Below the pieces are notes generated by a model. That model saw only the letters and a list, made by a program, of their open reading frames with translations, did no database searches and was not told the origin of the DNA. Shown here one piece after another: positions 47,457 through 56,753 of a stretch of 64,000 nt of DNA. Every line of letters starts with the position of its first letter. Position 1 is the stretch's first letter. Position numbers and translations under genes: made by a program. The stretch comes from Pseudomonas segetis (GTDB taxonomy: Bacteria > Pseudomonadota > Gammaproteobacteria > Pseudomonadales > Pseudomonadaceae). Location: assembly GCF_900188155.1 (NCBI RefSeq), contig NZ_FZOG01000001.1:186001-250000 (forward strand), in the 5' to 3' direction.

Positions 47457-48101
47457 GTGGTTTCGCGTAACGACGAAGAAGAATTAGCGGTAATCAAGGA
47501 ATGGTGGCAGCAAAACGGCAAGCCGCTGATGGCGGGTTGCGCGCTGGCGCTGATTGCAGTCTTGGGCTGGCAGGGGTGGCAGAAGTACCAGGCCAACCAG
47601 TCACAAGGCGCATCAATGATTTACCAGCAATTGCTGGAAACCGCCCTTGATCCAAGTGGCAAGCCCGACGCCGGTAAAGTCGCCGAGCTGGCTGGCAAGC
47701 TGAACAGCGAGTACGGTGGCACCTATTACGCGCAGTACGGCAATTTGTTCGTGGCCAAGGTTGCGGTCGAAGCTGGTGAGTTGAACGATGCCGCCAACGC
47801 ACTGCAAGGCATAGTCGACAAACCGGCCGACGAGACGCTGGAAGAGCTGGCACGTCAACGCCTGGCCCGTGTGCTGGCTGCGCAAGACAAGACCGAAGAA
47901 GCCTTGAAACTGCTTGATGGCGATGCTGATAAGGCCTATCTGGCCAGCCGCGAAGAGCTCAAGGGTGACCTGCTGGTCAAGCTGGGTCGCACTGACGATG
48001 CGCACGCGGCCTACGAAAAAGCCAAGTCTGCTCTGTCAGAAGATGCTGCGGTTGGTGGCTTGCAAATCAAGCTGGACGACCTCGCGAAAGGGGATGCGTG
48101 A
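47457..48101 (+). CDS. yfgM: YfgM-type tetratricopeptide protein, SecYEG ancillary subunit
   Basis: 214 aa from a GTG start with AAGGAG 7 nt upstream. A short cytoplasmic N-terminus (NDEEELAVIKEWWQQNGK) precedes one membrane helix (about 22-38), and the periplasmic part is built of TPR helices. In E. coli YfgM binds SecYEG and periplasmic chaperones. It sits between hisS and bamB, the usual place. Confidence 0.93.
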   Translation: MVSRNDEEELAVIKEWWQQNGKPLMAGCALALIAVLGWQGWQKYQANQSQGASMIYQQLLETALDPSGKPDAGKVAELAGKLNSEYGGTYYAQYGNLFVAKVAVEAGELNDAANALQGIVDKPADETLEELARQRLARVLAAQDKTEEALKLLDGDADKAYLASREELKGDLLVKLGRTDDAHAAYEKAKSALSEDAAVGGLQIKLDDLAKGDA

Positions 48102-48102
48102 C

Positions 48103-49245
48103 GTGATACGTTGGAAGAATGTCGCACTACTGAGCCTGGCCTTGCTGGTCGTGGGCTGCAGTAGCACTAGCAAGAAGGAACTGCCGCCAGCAGAACTGCC
48201 CGACTTCACAGCCGAAGTTGAGCTTGATGAGCAATGGGACCGTTCGATTGGCGATGGCCAAGGCGAAACGTTCAATATGCTCGAGCCTGCGATCGAAGGT
48301 GAAAAGATCTTCGCCGCTGACGTCGAGGGTGTTGTCATGGCCCTGGACCGCATGACGGGCGACGTGATCTGGGAAGACGACCTGGAGCTTCCAATTTCTG
48401 GTGCTGTGGGCGCAGGCTATGGCCTGGTGATGCTGGGGACTCTCAAAGGCGAGATTATTGCCCTGGACTCCTCGACCGGCGAAGAAAAGTGGCGCGCTCG
48501 GGTCAATAGTGAAGTGCTTTCGGCCCCGGCGACCAATGGTGATATCGTCTTGGTGCAAACCCAGGACGATCGGCTGGTCGCCTTTGATGCGGACACTGGC
48601 AATCAACGCTGGAGCTTTGATAACACCCCGGCGGTGCTTACATTGCGCGGAACCAGTGCCCCGGTACTAACCAATAATCTGGCTATTGCTGCTTTGTCCA
48701 GCGGTAGGGTCATTGCATTGGACGCTCAGCGCGGCATACCGGTCTGGGAACAGCGTGTTGCCGTTCCACAAGGCCGCTCCGAACTGGATCGTGTGGTGGA
48801 TATCGACGGTGGCCTGCTGCTTTCCGGTGGCAAGCTCTATGTAGTCAGCTACCAGGGGCGGGTTGCCGCGTTGGACCTGGAGTCGGGCCGTGTGCTTTGG
48901 CAGCGTGAAGCGTCCAGCTATGTAGGCGTGGCCCAGGGTTTCGGTACCGTCTATGTCTGCTTGGCCAATGGCACTGTTGAAGGTGTGGATGAGCGTTCAG
49001 CATCGGCTCTGTGGAGCAATGATGCATTGGCTCGTCGCCAATTGTCAGCGCCTGAAGTGTTCTCCAGCTATGTCGTATTTGGCGATTTTGAAGGCTACCT
49101 GCACTTGATCAGTCAGGTTGATGGACGCTTTGTCGGTCGTGAGCACGTTGACAGTGATGGCATACGCGCACGTCCGCTGGTGGATGGCGACTGGCTGTAC
49201 GTATTTGGTAACAGCGGCAAGTTGGTTGCTTACACCATTAAATAG
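48103..49245 (+). CDS. bamB: Outer-membrane assembly lipoprotein BamB
   Basis: 380 aa from the GTG at 48103, 1 nt after the yfgM stop and about 5-8 nt beyond AAAGGGG. An ATG at 48094 is also in frame but too close to the ribosome-binding sequence. The lipobox is VVGC. The mature protein is an eight-bladed propeller with PQQ-like repeats (TGDVIWEDDL, TGEEKWRARV, SGRVLWQREA). It is part of the BAM complex that inserts barrel proteins in the outer membrane. Confidence 0.95.
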   Translation: MIRWKNVALLSLALLVVGCSSTSKKELPPAELPDFTAEVELDEQWDRSIGDGQGETFNMLEPAIEGEKIFAADVEGVVMALDRMTGDVIWEDDLELPISGAVGAGYGLVMLGTLKGEIIALDSSTGEEKWRARVNSEVLSAPATNGDIVLVQTQDDRLVAFDADTGNQRWSFDNTPAVLTLRGTSAPVLTNNLAIAALSSGRVIALDAQRGIPVWEQRVAVPQGRSELDRVVDIDGGLLLSGGKLYVVSYQGRVAALDLESGRVLWQREASSYVGVAQGFGTVYVCLANGTVEGVDERSASALWSNDALARRQLSAPEVFSSYVVFGDFEGYLHLISQVDGRFVGREHVDSDGIRARPLVDGDWLYVFGNSGKLVAYTIK

Positions 49246-49306
49246 CTGGCAACTGACGGGCTTGTCTATGCTGCATCTGTAGCATCCAGGCCCAGCTTTG
49301 AATTCC

Positions 49307-49337
49307 GGCCGCTGCTCATGCAGCGGCCTTTGTATTT
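49307..49337 (+). terminator. Intrinsic terminator after bamB
   Basis: GGCCGCTG and CAGCGGCC form a perfect 8-bp stem with a CTCATG loop, followed by TTTGTATTTT. It ends the hisS-yfgM-bamB transcript 61 nt after bamB and 27 nt before der. Confidence 0.82.
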
Positions 49338-49363
49338 TCTGAAATAACGAAGTGGAGAGCCTA

Positions 49364-50836
49364 ATGGTTCCCGTAATTGCCCTGGTGGGCCGACCAAACG
49401 TCGGTAAGTCCACTCTATTTAACCGCTTGACCAGGACCCGCGATGCTATCGTCGGTGACCTGTCGGGTTTGACCCGTGATCGCCAGTATGGCGAGGCCAA
49501 GTGGCAGGGACGCACCTACATTGTCGTAGATACCGGTGGTATTTCCGGCGATGAAGAAGGTATTGACGCGAAGATGGCCGAGCAGTCGCTACAGGCCATC
49601 GAAGAAGCTGATGTGGTGTTGTTCCTGGTCGATGCGCGGGCGGGCTTGTCTGCTTCGGATCAAATGATCGGCGAGCACCTGCGCAAGCGCAACAAGGACA
49701 GCCACCTGATCATCAACAAGGTCGATAATCTCGACCCTGATCTGGCACGTGCCGAGTTTGCCGCGATGGGCATGGGAGAATCCCTGGCGATTGCCGGTGC
49801 CCATGGCCGCGGAATCTCGCAGATGCTCGAAGCCGTGCTCAGTCGCTTTCCGAAAGACGCCGGGGAGCTGGAGGAGGGTGAAGAACCAGAAGAGGTTGCC
49901 GAAGGCGAAGAAGCCAAGCGCATCCCTGGCCCGAGCGAGAAAGACGGTATCAAGCTGGCAATCATCGGCCGTCCTAATGTTGGCAAGTCGACACTTGTTA
50001 ACCGCATGCTCGGTGAAGACCGGGTTATTGTCTATGACCAGGCGGGCACTACGCGCGACAGTATCTACATCCCCTTCGAGCGTGATGATGAGAAGTACAC
50101 GCTGATCGATACTGCAGGTGTGCGGCGACGTGGCAAGATCTTTGAAGCTGTCGAGAAGTTCTCGGTGGTCAAAACCCTGCAAGCGATTCAAGACTCCAAC
50201 GTGGTCGTATTCGTCATGGATGCGCGCGAGGGCGTGGTCGATCATGACCTGAACCTGCTTGGTTTCGTACTTGAAAGTGGTCGTGCGCTGGTTATCGCCC
50301 TGAACAAATGGGATGGCATGGAGCCAAGCGAGCGCGACTATGTGAAAACAGAGCTGCAGCGCCGCCTGTTCTTCGTTGATTTTGCCGATATCCACTTTAT
50401 TTCGGCGTTGCACGGCACGGGTGTGGGCCACTTGTACAAGTCGGTACAGGCTTCGTTCCAGTCAGCCATCACCCGCTGGCCGACCAACCGTTTGACCCAG
50501 ATCCTCGAGGATGCGGTGCGCGAGCACCAGCCACCGTTGGTCAATGGCCGCCGGATCAAGTTGCGTTACGCTCACTTGGGCGGTGCCAACCCGCCGCTGA
50601 TCGTGATCCATGGCAACCAGGTCGAGTCGGTGCCCCGCGCTTACTCGCGTTACCTGGAAAATACCTATCGCCGGGTGTTGAAACTGGTCGGCACGCCGAT
50701 CCGCATCGAATACAAAGGTGGCGAGAACCCTTATGAGGGCAATAAAAATACCCTGACCGATCGTCAAGTGAACAAGAAGCGTCGCTTGATGAGCCACCAC
50801 AAGAAAGCCGAGAAAAAGCGTAAGGACAAGCGCTAG
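49364..50836 (+). CDS. der: Ribosome-assembly GTPase Der (EngA)
   Basis: 490 aa with two GTPase domains: GRPNVGKST occurs at residues 8-16 and again near 205, each followed by its own DxxG and NKxD motifs. An acidic linker ([14 protein letters not shown]) joins them, and a KH-like domain and a basic tail follow. It is needed to finish the 50S subunit. The ATG at 49364 has GGAGA 5 nt upstream. Confidence 0.98.
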   Translation: MVPVIALVGRPNVGKSTLFNRLTRTRDAIVGDLSGLTRDRQYGEAKWQGRTYIVVDTGGISGDEEGIDAKMAEQSLQAIEEADVVLFLVDARAGLSASDQMIGEHLRKRNKDSHLIINKVDNLDPDLARAEFAAMGMGESLAIAGAHGRGISQMLEAVLSRFPKDAGELEEGEEPEEVAEGEEAKRIPGPSEKDGIKLAIIGRPNVGKSTLVNRMLGEDRVIVYDQAGTTRDSIYIPFERDDEKYTLIDTAGVRRRGKIFEAVEKFSVVKTLQAIQDSNVVVFVMDAREGVVDHDLNLLGFVLESGRALVIALNKWDGMEPSERDYVKTELQRRLFFVDFADIHFISALHGTGVGHLYKSVQASFQSAITRWPTNRLTQILEDAVREHQPPLVNGRRIKLRYAHLGGANPPLIVIHGNQVESVPRAYSRYLENTYRRVLKLVGTPIRIEYKGGENPYEGNKNTLTDRQVNKKRRLMSHHKKAEKKRKDKR

Positions 50837-50856
50837 CACGGCTATTTGGTCTCTGT

Positions 50857-50887
50857 TGAAAAAGGCGCCTGACGGGCGCCTTTTTCA
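50857..50887 (+). terminator. Intrinsic terminator after der
   Basis: AAAAAGGCGCC and GGCGCCTTTTT form a perfect 11-bp stem with a 5-nt loop, beginning 22 nt after the der stop; the T-run is part of the right arm. Confidence 0.88.
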
Positions 50888-50954
50888 TGCCTGTGCGATC
50901 CGTTATCCTGCGGTTATGAATCGCCTAGCCAGGCGTGTGCAGCAGGAAGGTGTG

Positions 50955-52103
50955 ATGATCATCAGCAAATTGCCGAATGTTGGCACCACTATATTTACCC
51001 GCATGTCCCAGCTCGCCATGGAAACGGGTGCCCTGAACCTGTCGCAGGGCTTTCCCGACTTTGATGGGCCGCTGGCACTGCGTGACGCCGTCGGCCGGCA
51101 TATCGCGGCGGGGCACAACCAATACACCGCCATGACCGGTCTACCGGCGCTGCGTGAGCAAGTCGCCGCCAAGATTGGCCGTTGTTATGGTCGCACGGTC
51201 AGCGCCGAAACCGAGGTCACTATTACACCGGGCGCTACCCAGGCGATTTTCTGTGCGATTCAGGCGTTGATCCGCCCGGGTGATGAGGTGATTGTCTTTG
51301 ACCCCAGCTATGACAGCTACGAGCCTTCGGTCGAGCTTGCCGGCGGTCGTTGTATTCATGTGCCCCTGGCCTTGCCGGGTTTCTCGATCGACTGGCAACG
51401 TTTCAGCGATGCGCTGAGTGATAAAACGCGGCTGGTTATCCTCAACAGCCCGCATAATCCCAGTGGGGCGCTGATCAGTCGGGCAGAGCTGGACCAACTG
51501 GCCATGCTGATTCGCGGTCGCGATATCTATGTGCTCAGCGATGAGGTTTACGAGCATCTGGTCTTTGATGGTGTTTCCCATACCAGTGTCTTGGCGCATG
51601 AAGAGCTCTATTCGCGTGCGTTCGTGGTCAGTTCCTTTGGCAAGACATACCACGTGACCGGCTGGAAGACAGGTTATGTGGTTGCCCCGCCTGCATTGAG
51701 CGCCGAGCTGCGCAAGGTCCATCAATATGTCAGCTTTTGCGGCGTTACTCCGCTGCAATGGGCCTTGGCTGACTTTATGAGTGAACAGCCACAGCACACT
51801 GAAGAACTGCCAGGTTTTTATCAGGCCAAGCGCGATCTGTTCTGCGGCTTGCTCAAGGATTCGCGTTTCAGCTTCAGCCCCACGCCCGGCACTTATTTCC
51901 AACTGGCTGACTACTCGGCCATTCGTGATGATCTTGATGATGTGGCCATGTCTGAATGGCTGACGCGCGAGCATGGCGTGGCGACCATTCCCGTATCGGT
52001 TTTCTATCAGCAGGCTCCGAAAGATCTACGTCTTGTCAGGTTCTGCTTTGCCAAACGTGAAGACACCTTGCGCCAAGCTGCGGAGAAATTATGCGCGATT
52101 TAA
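50955..52103 (+). CDS. PLP-dependent aminotransferase, methionine/glutamine transaminase type (YbdL-like)
   Basis: 382 aa class I aminotransferase. NLSQGFPDFDGP, NSPHNPSGAL, SDEVYEHLVFDG and the PLP lysine in SSFGKTYHVTGWK are complete. The sequence is close to E. coli YbdL, a methionine aminotransferase. The ATG at 50955 has AGGAAGG just upstream. The following omega-amidase gene overlaps by 13 nt, so the pair probably uses glutamine as amino donor and then hydrolyses the keto amide, pulling transamination forward. Confidence 0.9.
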   Translation: MIISKLPNVGTTIFTRMSQLAMETGALNLSQGFPDFDGPLALRDAVGRHIAAGHNQYTAMTGLPALREQVAAKIGRCYGRTVSAETEVTITPGATQAIFCAIQALIRPGDEVIVFDPSYDSYEPSVELAGGRCIHVPLALPGFSIDWQRFSDALSDKTRLVILNSPHNPSGALISRAELDQLAMLIRGRDIYVLSDEVYEHLVFDGVSHTSVLAHEELYSRAFVVSSFGKTYHVTGWKTGYVVAPPALSAELRKVHQYVSFCGVTPLQWALADFMSEQPQHTEELPGFYQAKRDLFCGLLKDSRFSFSPTPGTYFQLADYSAIRDDLDDVAMSEWLTREHGVATIPVSVFYQQAPKDLRLVRFCFAKREDTLRQAAEKLCAI

Positions 52104-52882
52104 CGACTTTGCCGGACCTGAATCTTGTGCTGGTCCAGAGTGATCTGGCCTGGCAAGACCCGGCCGCCAACCGAGAGCATTTCCAACAGATGCTGGCAGC
52201 CGTCGAGGGGGCTGATCTGGTCATCCTGCCAGAGATGTTCAGTACTGGCTTTTCGATGGACTCAGCGGCACTGGCCGAGCCTGAGGGCGGCCCGAGCAGC
52301 CAGTGGATGATGGAGCAGGCTGCGCGGATGAATGCTGTGGTGACTGGCAGCCTGATCATCCAGGCGGCAGACGGCAGCTATCGCAACCGGCTGCTATGGG
52401 CGCGCCCTGATGGCTCAGTCGAGCATTACGACAAGCGTCACCTGTTTCGCATGGCCGGTGAGCACAAGCACTTTGCCGCTGGTCAACAGCAGGCCTTGTT
52501 CAGCCTCAAGGGCTGGAATATTCGCCCGCTGATTTGCTACGACCTGCGGTTCCCGGTCTGGAGCCGTGATGCGAGTGATACGGATCTATTGCTCTATACC
52601 GCCAACTGGCCGGCGGCGCGGCGAAATCACTGGAATCGCCTGCTGCCAGCTCGGGCGATTGAAAACCTGTGTTTTGTGGCGGCAGTCAATCGCACTGGCA
52701 CCGATGGCAAGGGGCATGCCTACAGCGGTGATTCCAAGGTGATTGATTTTCAGGGTGAGGTCATGCTGGACGGTCAGGATGTAACAGGAGTGCTGCGCTT
52801 TACTCTAAAGGGGGTTGATTTGGCCGAGTATCGCCAGCGTTTTCCAGCTGATCGTGATGCCGATATATTCACCCTTGGTTGA
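52091..52882 (+). CDS. Omega-amidase, nitrilase superfamily (YafV-like)
   Basis: 263 aa. The Glu-Lys-Cys triad is visible in LPEMFSTGF, YDKRHLFRMAGE and LICYDLRFP. The family member YafV hydrolyses alpha-keto-glutaramate and related omega-amides. The gene starts inside the end of the aminotransferase gene with GGAGA 4 nt upstream, so the two are co-translated. A role in methionine salvage (MtnE/MtnU-like) or general keto-acid repair is inferred. Confidence 0.9.
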   Translation: MRDLTTLPDLNLVLVQSDLAWQDPAANREHFQQMLAAVEGADLVILPEMFSTGFSMDSAALAEPEGGPSSQWMMEQAARMNAVVTGSLIIQAADGSYRNRLLWARPDGSVEHYDKRHLFRMAGEHKHFAAGQQQALFSLKGWNIRPLICYDLRFPVWSRDASDTDLLLYTANWPAARRNHWNRLLPARAIENLCFVAAVNRTGTDGKGHAYSGDSKVIDFQGEVMLDGQDVTGVLRFTLKGVDLAEYRQRFPADRDADIFTLG

Positions 52883-52891
52883 AGGTTTTAC

Positions 52892-53344
52892 ATGCCTGTT
52901 TCCCCGTCACCCGGCACGCTGGAGCGAACACCATGTTGCGCTGGGGCTGACGAGGTTGCGAGTGTCAGGTTGTACTCGGTACCCGCGGTTGGCCTGGCCA
53001 CGCTCCTGGGCTCGCCTTTGGCCGGTGCTTTTGTGATGCAGCATAATTTCAAGGTGCTGGGCCGCGGCAACCAATCATTGAGGCTCTGGAGCCTTGCCAT
53101 TGGCCTGTTTGTTGCGACTTTCAGTCTTTCCAGTTGGCATCCCGAAACCTTTAGTGCACAGCTGTTGATTGTCCCCGAAGTCTTGGTGATGCTTGTCTAT
53201 GCCAGGTTCTGCTTTAGCGGCTCAGCCGGATGGCAAGCCCACGGGCGTTATTCGAATTGGAGAGTGCTGGGCATCTGGTTGTTATTACTGCTGGTCATAC
53301 TGACAACCATTATTGAGCTTACGTTGTTGTTGAGCTTGTTCTAG
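52892..53344 (+). CDS. Small inner-membrane protein of unknown function
   Basis: 150 aa. After a Pro/Ser-rich N-terminus (about 1-25) come four likely membrane helices: about 28-46 (VPAVGLATLLGSPLAGAFVM), 65-82, 90-105 and 125-148. QHNFKVLGRGNQ follows the first helix. No domain or catalytic residue is recognised. It begins 9 nt after the omega-amidase stop with AAGG upstream and ends at a terminator, so it is probably the third gene of that unit. Confidence 0.75.
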   Translation: MPVSPSPGTLERTPCCAGADEVASVRLYSVPAVGLATLLGSPLAGAFVMQHNFKVLGRGNQSLRLWSLAIGLFVATFSLSSWHPETFSAQLLIVPEVLVMLVYARFCFSGSAGWQAHGRYSNWRVLGIWLLLLLVILTTIIELTLLLSLF

Positions 53345-53369
53345 GGGCTTGCCTTTATCCAGAAGCAAA

Positions 53370-53393
53370 CAACCCCGCCAATTGGCGGGGTTG
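53370..53393. terminator. Bidirectional terminator between convergent genes
   Basis: CAACCCCGCC and GGCGGGGTTG form a perfect 10-bp stem with an AATT loop, 25 nt after the small membrane-protein gene and 29 nt from the leuA stop on the other strand. The T-tract is weak on both sides. Confidence 0.75.
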
Positions 53394-53421
53394 TTGGTTG
53401 CAAGGTTTCTCGGGCGAGCTG

Positions 53422-55089
53422 TTACGCCGCTTCCTGAGCCTGGACCAAGGCACGATTCAGAGCGCTAAACAGGGCACGGAAGCTGGCAGTGGTCAGGTTC
53501 TCGTCAATGCCCGCACCATGCAGCGCACGGCCGCCATCCATTCGCAGTTCGATATAGGCGGCGGCCTTGGCATTGGTTCCTGCGCCAATTGCGTGCTCCG
53601 AGTAGTCCATGATCTCTACATCGAAGGGCAGGGCGGCGACCAAGGCTTCCAGCGGACCTTTGCCGATTCCGCTCCAGTGCTTGGTTTCGTTGTTGCTGAT
53701 GACTTCAACGTCGACCGCGCTGGTGCCGTTCTCTTCCTGCAGGCGATGGCCCTTGAGTGCATAGGGGCTGGAGGCTTGCAGGAACTCGGTCTTGAACAGG
53801 CTGTAGATCTGCTCGGCAGTCATTTCCAGGCCCAGGCGGTCGGTTTCTTTTTGCACCACCTGGCTGAATTCGATCTGCATGCGTCGCGGCAAGCACACGC
53901 CGTATTCCTGTTCGAGCAGGAAGGTGATGCCGCCTTTGCCGGACTGGCTGTTGACGCGAATCACGGCCTCATAGCTGCGACCGATGTCGGCCGGGTCGAT
54001 TGGCAGGTAAGGGACTTCCCAAATGGCGTCTTCCTGCTGCTGGGCCAGGCCCTTGCGGATTGCATCCTGGTGCGAGCCGGAGAATGCAGTGTGCACAAGG
54101 TCACCGACGTAAGGGTGACGTGGGTGAACCGGCAATTGGTTGCATTCTTCGACCACTTTGCGCACGGCGTCAATGTCGGAGAAATCCAGGCCTGGATTGA
54201 TGCCCTGGGTGTAGAGGTTCAACGCCAGGTTGACCAAGTCTACGTTGCCGGTGCGCTCGCCGTTGCCAAACAGGCAGCCCTCGACGCGATCGGCGCCAGC
54301 CATCAAGCCCAGCTCACTGGCTGCAACGCCCGTGCCCCTGTCGTTATGGGTGTGCAGGCTGATCAAGACGCTGTCGCGACGGCTGATATTGCGGCCAAAC
54401 CACTCAATTTGGTCGGCATAGACGTTTGGAGTCGCCACTTCAACAGTGGTCGGCAAGTTGAGAATGACCTTGTTGTCCGGGGTTGGTTGCCAGACATCGA
54501 GCACCGCATCGCAGACTTCAACGGCGAAATCCAGCTCGGTCGAAGAAAATATTTCTGGCGAGTACTGGAATGTCCACTGGGTCTCAGACTGCTGTTCGGC
54601 CAGGCGCTTGATGACCTTGGCGGCGCTGGTCGCGATATTGACCACGCCAGCCTTGTCGAGGTTGAACACGATGCGACGAAACGATGGTGCTGTCGCGTTG
54701 TATACGTGAACGATGGCTTTTTTAGCGCCCTTGAGTGATTCAAAGGTGCGGGTGATCAAGTCTTCACGGGCCTGGGTCAACACCTGGATAGTGGTGTCGT
54801 CTGGAATATGTCCGTCAGTGATCAAGGTGCGCACAAAGTCGAAGTCCGTCTGCGAAGCAGAAGGAAATCCAACTTCAATCTGCTTCACGCCTACCTGAAC
54901 CAGGGTCTTGAAGAAGCGCATCTTCTTTTCGGCGTCCATGGGCTCAATCAGAGACTGGTTGCCATCGCGCAGGTCAGAGCTGCACCAGATGGGCACTTCG
55001 GTGATGGTCTTTGACGGCCAGGTACGGTCAGGCAAATTGATTGGCGTAAAGGCGCGGTATTTGCGTGATGGGTCTTTAAGCATGCTCAT
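53422..55089 (-). CDS. leuA: 2-isopropylmalate synthase
   Basis: 555 aa, the long pseudomonad form. The catalytic domain begins with [13 protein letters not shown], and the metal site HTHNDRGTG is intact. A C-terminal regulatory domain (about 430-555) would bind leucine for feedback inhibition. It condenses acetyl-CoA with 2-ketoisovalerate, the first step of leucine synthesis. AAGGA lies 6 nt before the ATG. A possible leader peptide is encoded 75 nt upstream. Confidence 0.97.
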   Translation of the reverse strand: MSMLKDPSRKYRAFTPINLPDRTWPSKTITEVPIWCSSDLRDGNQSLIEPMDAEKKMRFFKTLVQVGVKQIEVGFPSASQTDFDFVRTLITDGHIPDDTTIQVLTQAREDLITRTFESLKGAKKAIVHVYNATAPSFRRIVFNLDKAGVVNIATSAAKVIKRLAEQQSETQWTFQYSPEIFSSTELDFAVEVCDAVLDVWQPTPDNKVILNLPTTVEVATPNVYADQIEWFGRNISRRDSVLISLHTHNDRGTGVAASELGLMAGADRVEGCLFGNGERTGNVDLVNLALNLYTQGINPGLDFSDIDAVRKVVEECNQLPVHPRHPYVGDLVHTAFSGSHQDAIRKGLAQQQEDAIWEVPYLPIDPADIGRSYEAVIRVNSQSGKGGITFLLEQEYGVCLPRRMQIEFSQVVQKETDRLGLEMTAEQIYSLFKTEFLQASSPYALKGHRLQEENGTSAVDVEVISNNETKHWSGIGKGPLEALVAALPFDVEIMDYSEHAIGAGTNAKAAAYIELRMDGGRALHGAGIDENLTTASFRALFSALNRALVQAQEAA

Positions 55090-55163
55090 GATAAATCCTT
55101 GGAAGCGGCGACCTGATAGGCACAGGTTGGGTCAATGGGTAGCGAGGGGCGAGGGCAGCAGTC

Positions 55164-55241
55164 TTAGCTACGCAGTCGCTGGCTGACCAGACACAGATTG
55201 GTATGTTGCCGCTGCAGAAACAGGGTGTGAGAAGTATTCAT
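55164..55241 (-). CDS. Candidate leuA leader peptide (25 aa)
   Basis: A short frame upstream of leuA begins MNTSHTLFLQ and ends SQRLRS, with five leucines among 25 residues, all CTG, two of them as CTG-x-CTG pairs. It stops 74 nt before leuA. Between them ACCTG and CAGGT can form a short stem, but no clear terminator with a T-run is seen. A TTGCCA-N17-TAGTGT pair would start transcription almost at the ATG. The rest of the 330-nt gap up to the channel gene holds AT-rich promoter-like DNA. Confidence 0.4.
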   Translation of the reverse strand: MNTSHTLFLQRQHTNLCLVSQRLRS

Positions 55242-55419
55242 GGGTCTACACTACTGCGCCAGGTTAAAGCTGGCAAGCATGCTTGTAAAATTGGTGATTT
55301 TGGTCTTGGTTAGAGGTTTTCCGATATTTAATTGCGGGTTTGAAAGAAATATTGCTTAACTATTGCTTGATGTGGCCCTGGGTCAAACCTTACGCCTGAC
55401 CCAAGGCCCGCGGGCCGCT

Positions 55420-56676
55420 TCAACTGGGTTGGCCGAACAGGGATTGGTGGCGCAGTTCGCGCATGTCAGCACCGCTTGGGTGCTGGTAAACACGCAGGCC
55501 AAACTCCGGCAGTATTGCCAGCATATGGTCGAAAATATCCGATTGAATGCCTTCGTAACGGCCCCAGGATATGGTCGTGGTAAAGCAGTAGATTTCGATT
55601 GGCAGGCCTTCGGCGGTCGGCGCAAGCTGGCGGACCAGTTGCGTCATCTGCTGATGGATATCCGGATGATGCTTGAGGTAGTTTTCAATGTAGGCACGCA
55701 AGGTGCCGATATTGGTCAGGCGGCGGGTGTTGGCCTGAACCTCCGCGTCTCCAGCGAGCGCCTTGTTCCATTGGCTGACTTCGGTGTTTTTATCGCTCAG
55801 GTACTGTTTAAGCAGTTTCATTTGTTGCAGGTGCGCCAATTCATCGGCGCTTAGGAAGTGAATGCTCGACTGATCGAGGAAGAGGCTGCGCTTGATCCGT
55901 CTTCCGCCGCATTCCTGCATGCCTCGCCAGTTCTTGAATGGGTCGGTGATAAAGCGCCGGGTGGGAATACTGGTGATGGTTTTATCCCAGTTCTGCACTT
56001 TGACCATGTGCAGGGCGATGTCTATTACATCGCCATCGGCATTGAGTTGCGGCATTTCGATCCAGTCGCCAACTCGAACGATGTCGTTGGATGAGATCTG
56101 GATGCTGGCGACCAGCGACAAGATGGTGTCCTGGAAAATCAACATCAATACGGCTGCCATGGCGCCCAGGCCAGACAACAGAATTACCGGCGAGCGGTCG
56201 ATCAGCGCTGCGATTATCAGGATCAGCGCAACCAGTGAAATAACGATTTGAATGACCTGGATATAGCCCTTTATCGGCCGCTGGTGGGCGTCGGGGCGGC
56301 GCTGGTACAGGGTGTTGATTATGTTGAGTATCGCGTTGATCGCCAGTGCCACGGTCAATACGATGAAGGCGCTGCAGACATTGGTGACAATGGTTACCAG
56401 CGATTCGGGCAGGCCTTCGATAACCCGTATACCGTTGGACAGGATCAGTGCCGGGACTATGTTGGACAGGCGCTTGATTACGCCACTTTCCCTGATGTGT
56501 GCCACGCGCCACAAGCGGGTATTGCCCGCAACCAGATGCAGGCCCCGCACGAGCACGCGCTTGACCAGCCAGTTGCACAGCATGGCGGCGACAACCAGCG
56601 CAGCGAGCGCGATAGCGGTGTATAGATCCGGGTGTTGCTGTAGCCATTCCAGGGCATTGGCCAGCTCTTGTTGCAT
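55420..56676 (-). CDS. Mechanosensitive channel, MscS/YbdG type
   Basis: 418 aa. Five hydrophobic segments span about residues 18-38, 70-90, 95-115, 135-160 and 165-185. The pore-lining helix and beta domain of the MscS family follow (LSGLGAMAAVLMLIFQDTI, SNDIVRVGDWIEMPQLNADGDV). Size and the extra loop in the soluble domain (about 260-330) resemble E. coli YbdG, a miniconductance channel that opens on osmotic downshock. It stands alone upstream of leuA on the same strand. Confidence 0.9.
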   Translation of the reverse strand: MQQELANALEWLQQHPDLYTAIALAALVVAAMLCNWLVKRVLVRGLHLVAGNTRLWRVAHIRESGVIKRLSNIVPALILSNGIRVIEGLPESLVTIVTNVCSAFIVLTVALAINAILNIINTLYQRRPDAHQRPIKGYIQVIQIVISLVALILIIAALIDRSPVILLSGLGAMAAVLMLIFQDTILSLVASIQISSNDIVRVGDWIEMPQLNADGDVIDIALHMVKVQNWDKTITSIPTRRFITDPFKNWRGMQECGGRRIKRSLFLDQSSIHFLSADELAHLQQMKLLKQYLSDKNTEVSQWNKALAGDAEVQANTRRLTNIGTLRAYIENYLKHHPDIHQQMTQLVRQLAPTAEGLPIEIYCFTTTISWGRYEGIQSDIFDHMLAILPEFGLRVYQHPSGADMRELRHQSLFGQPS

Positions 56677-56753
56677 AACGACTCCTGCTTACCTCGATAA
56701 AAGCCGGAGCACCTTAGCAAAGCTCCGTGGCATGTGCAGGGCCTATCTGTAAC

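Noticed and set aside
53398..54738. A 446-codon open frame on the plus strand opposite leuA
   Set aside because: It lies wholly inside leuA on the other strand, has no Shine-Dalgarno and no recognisable domain; it is a by-product of biased codon use in leuA.
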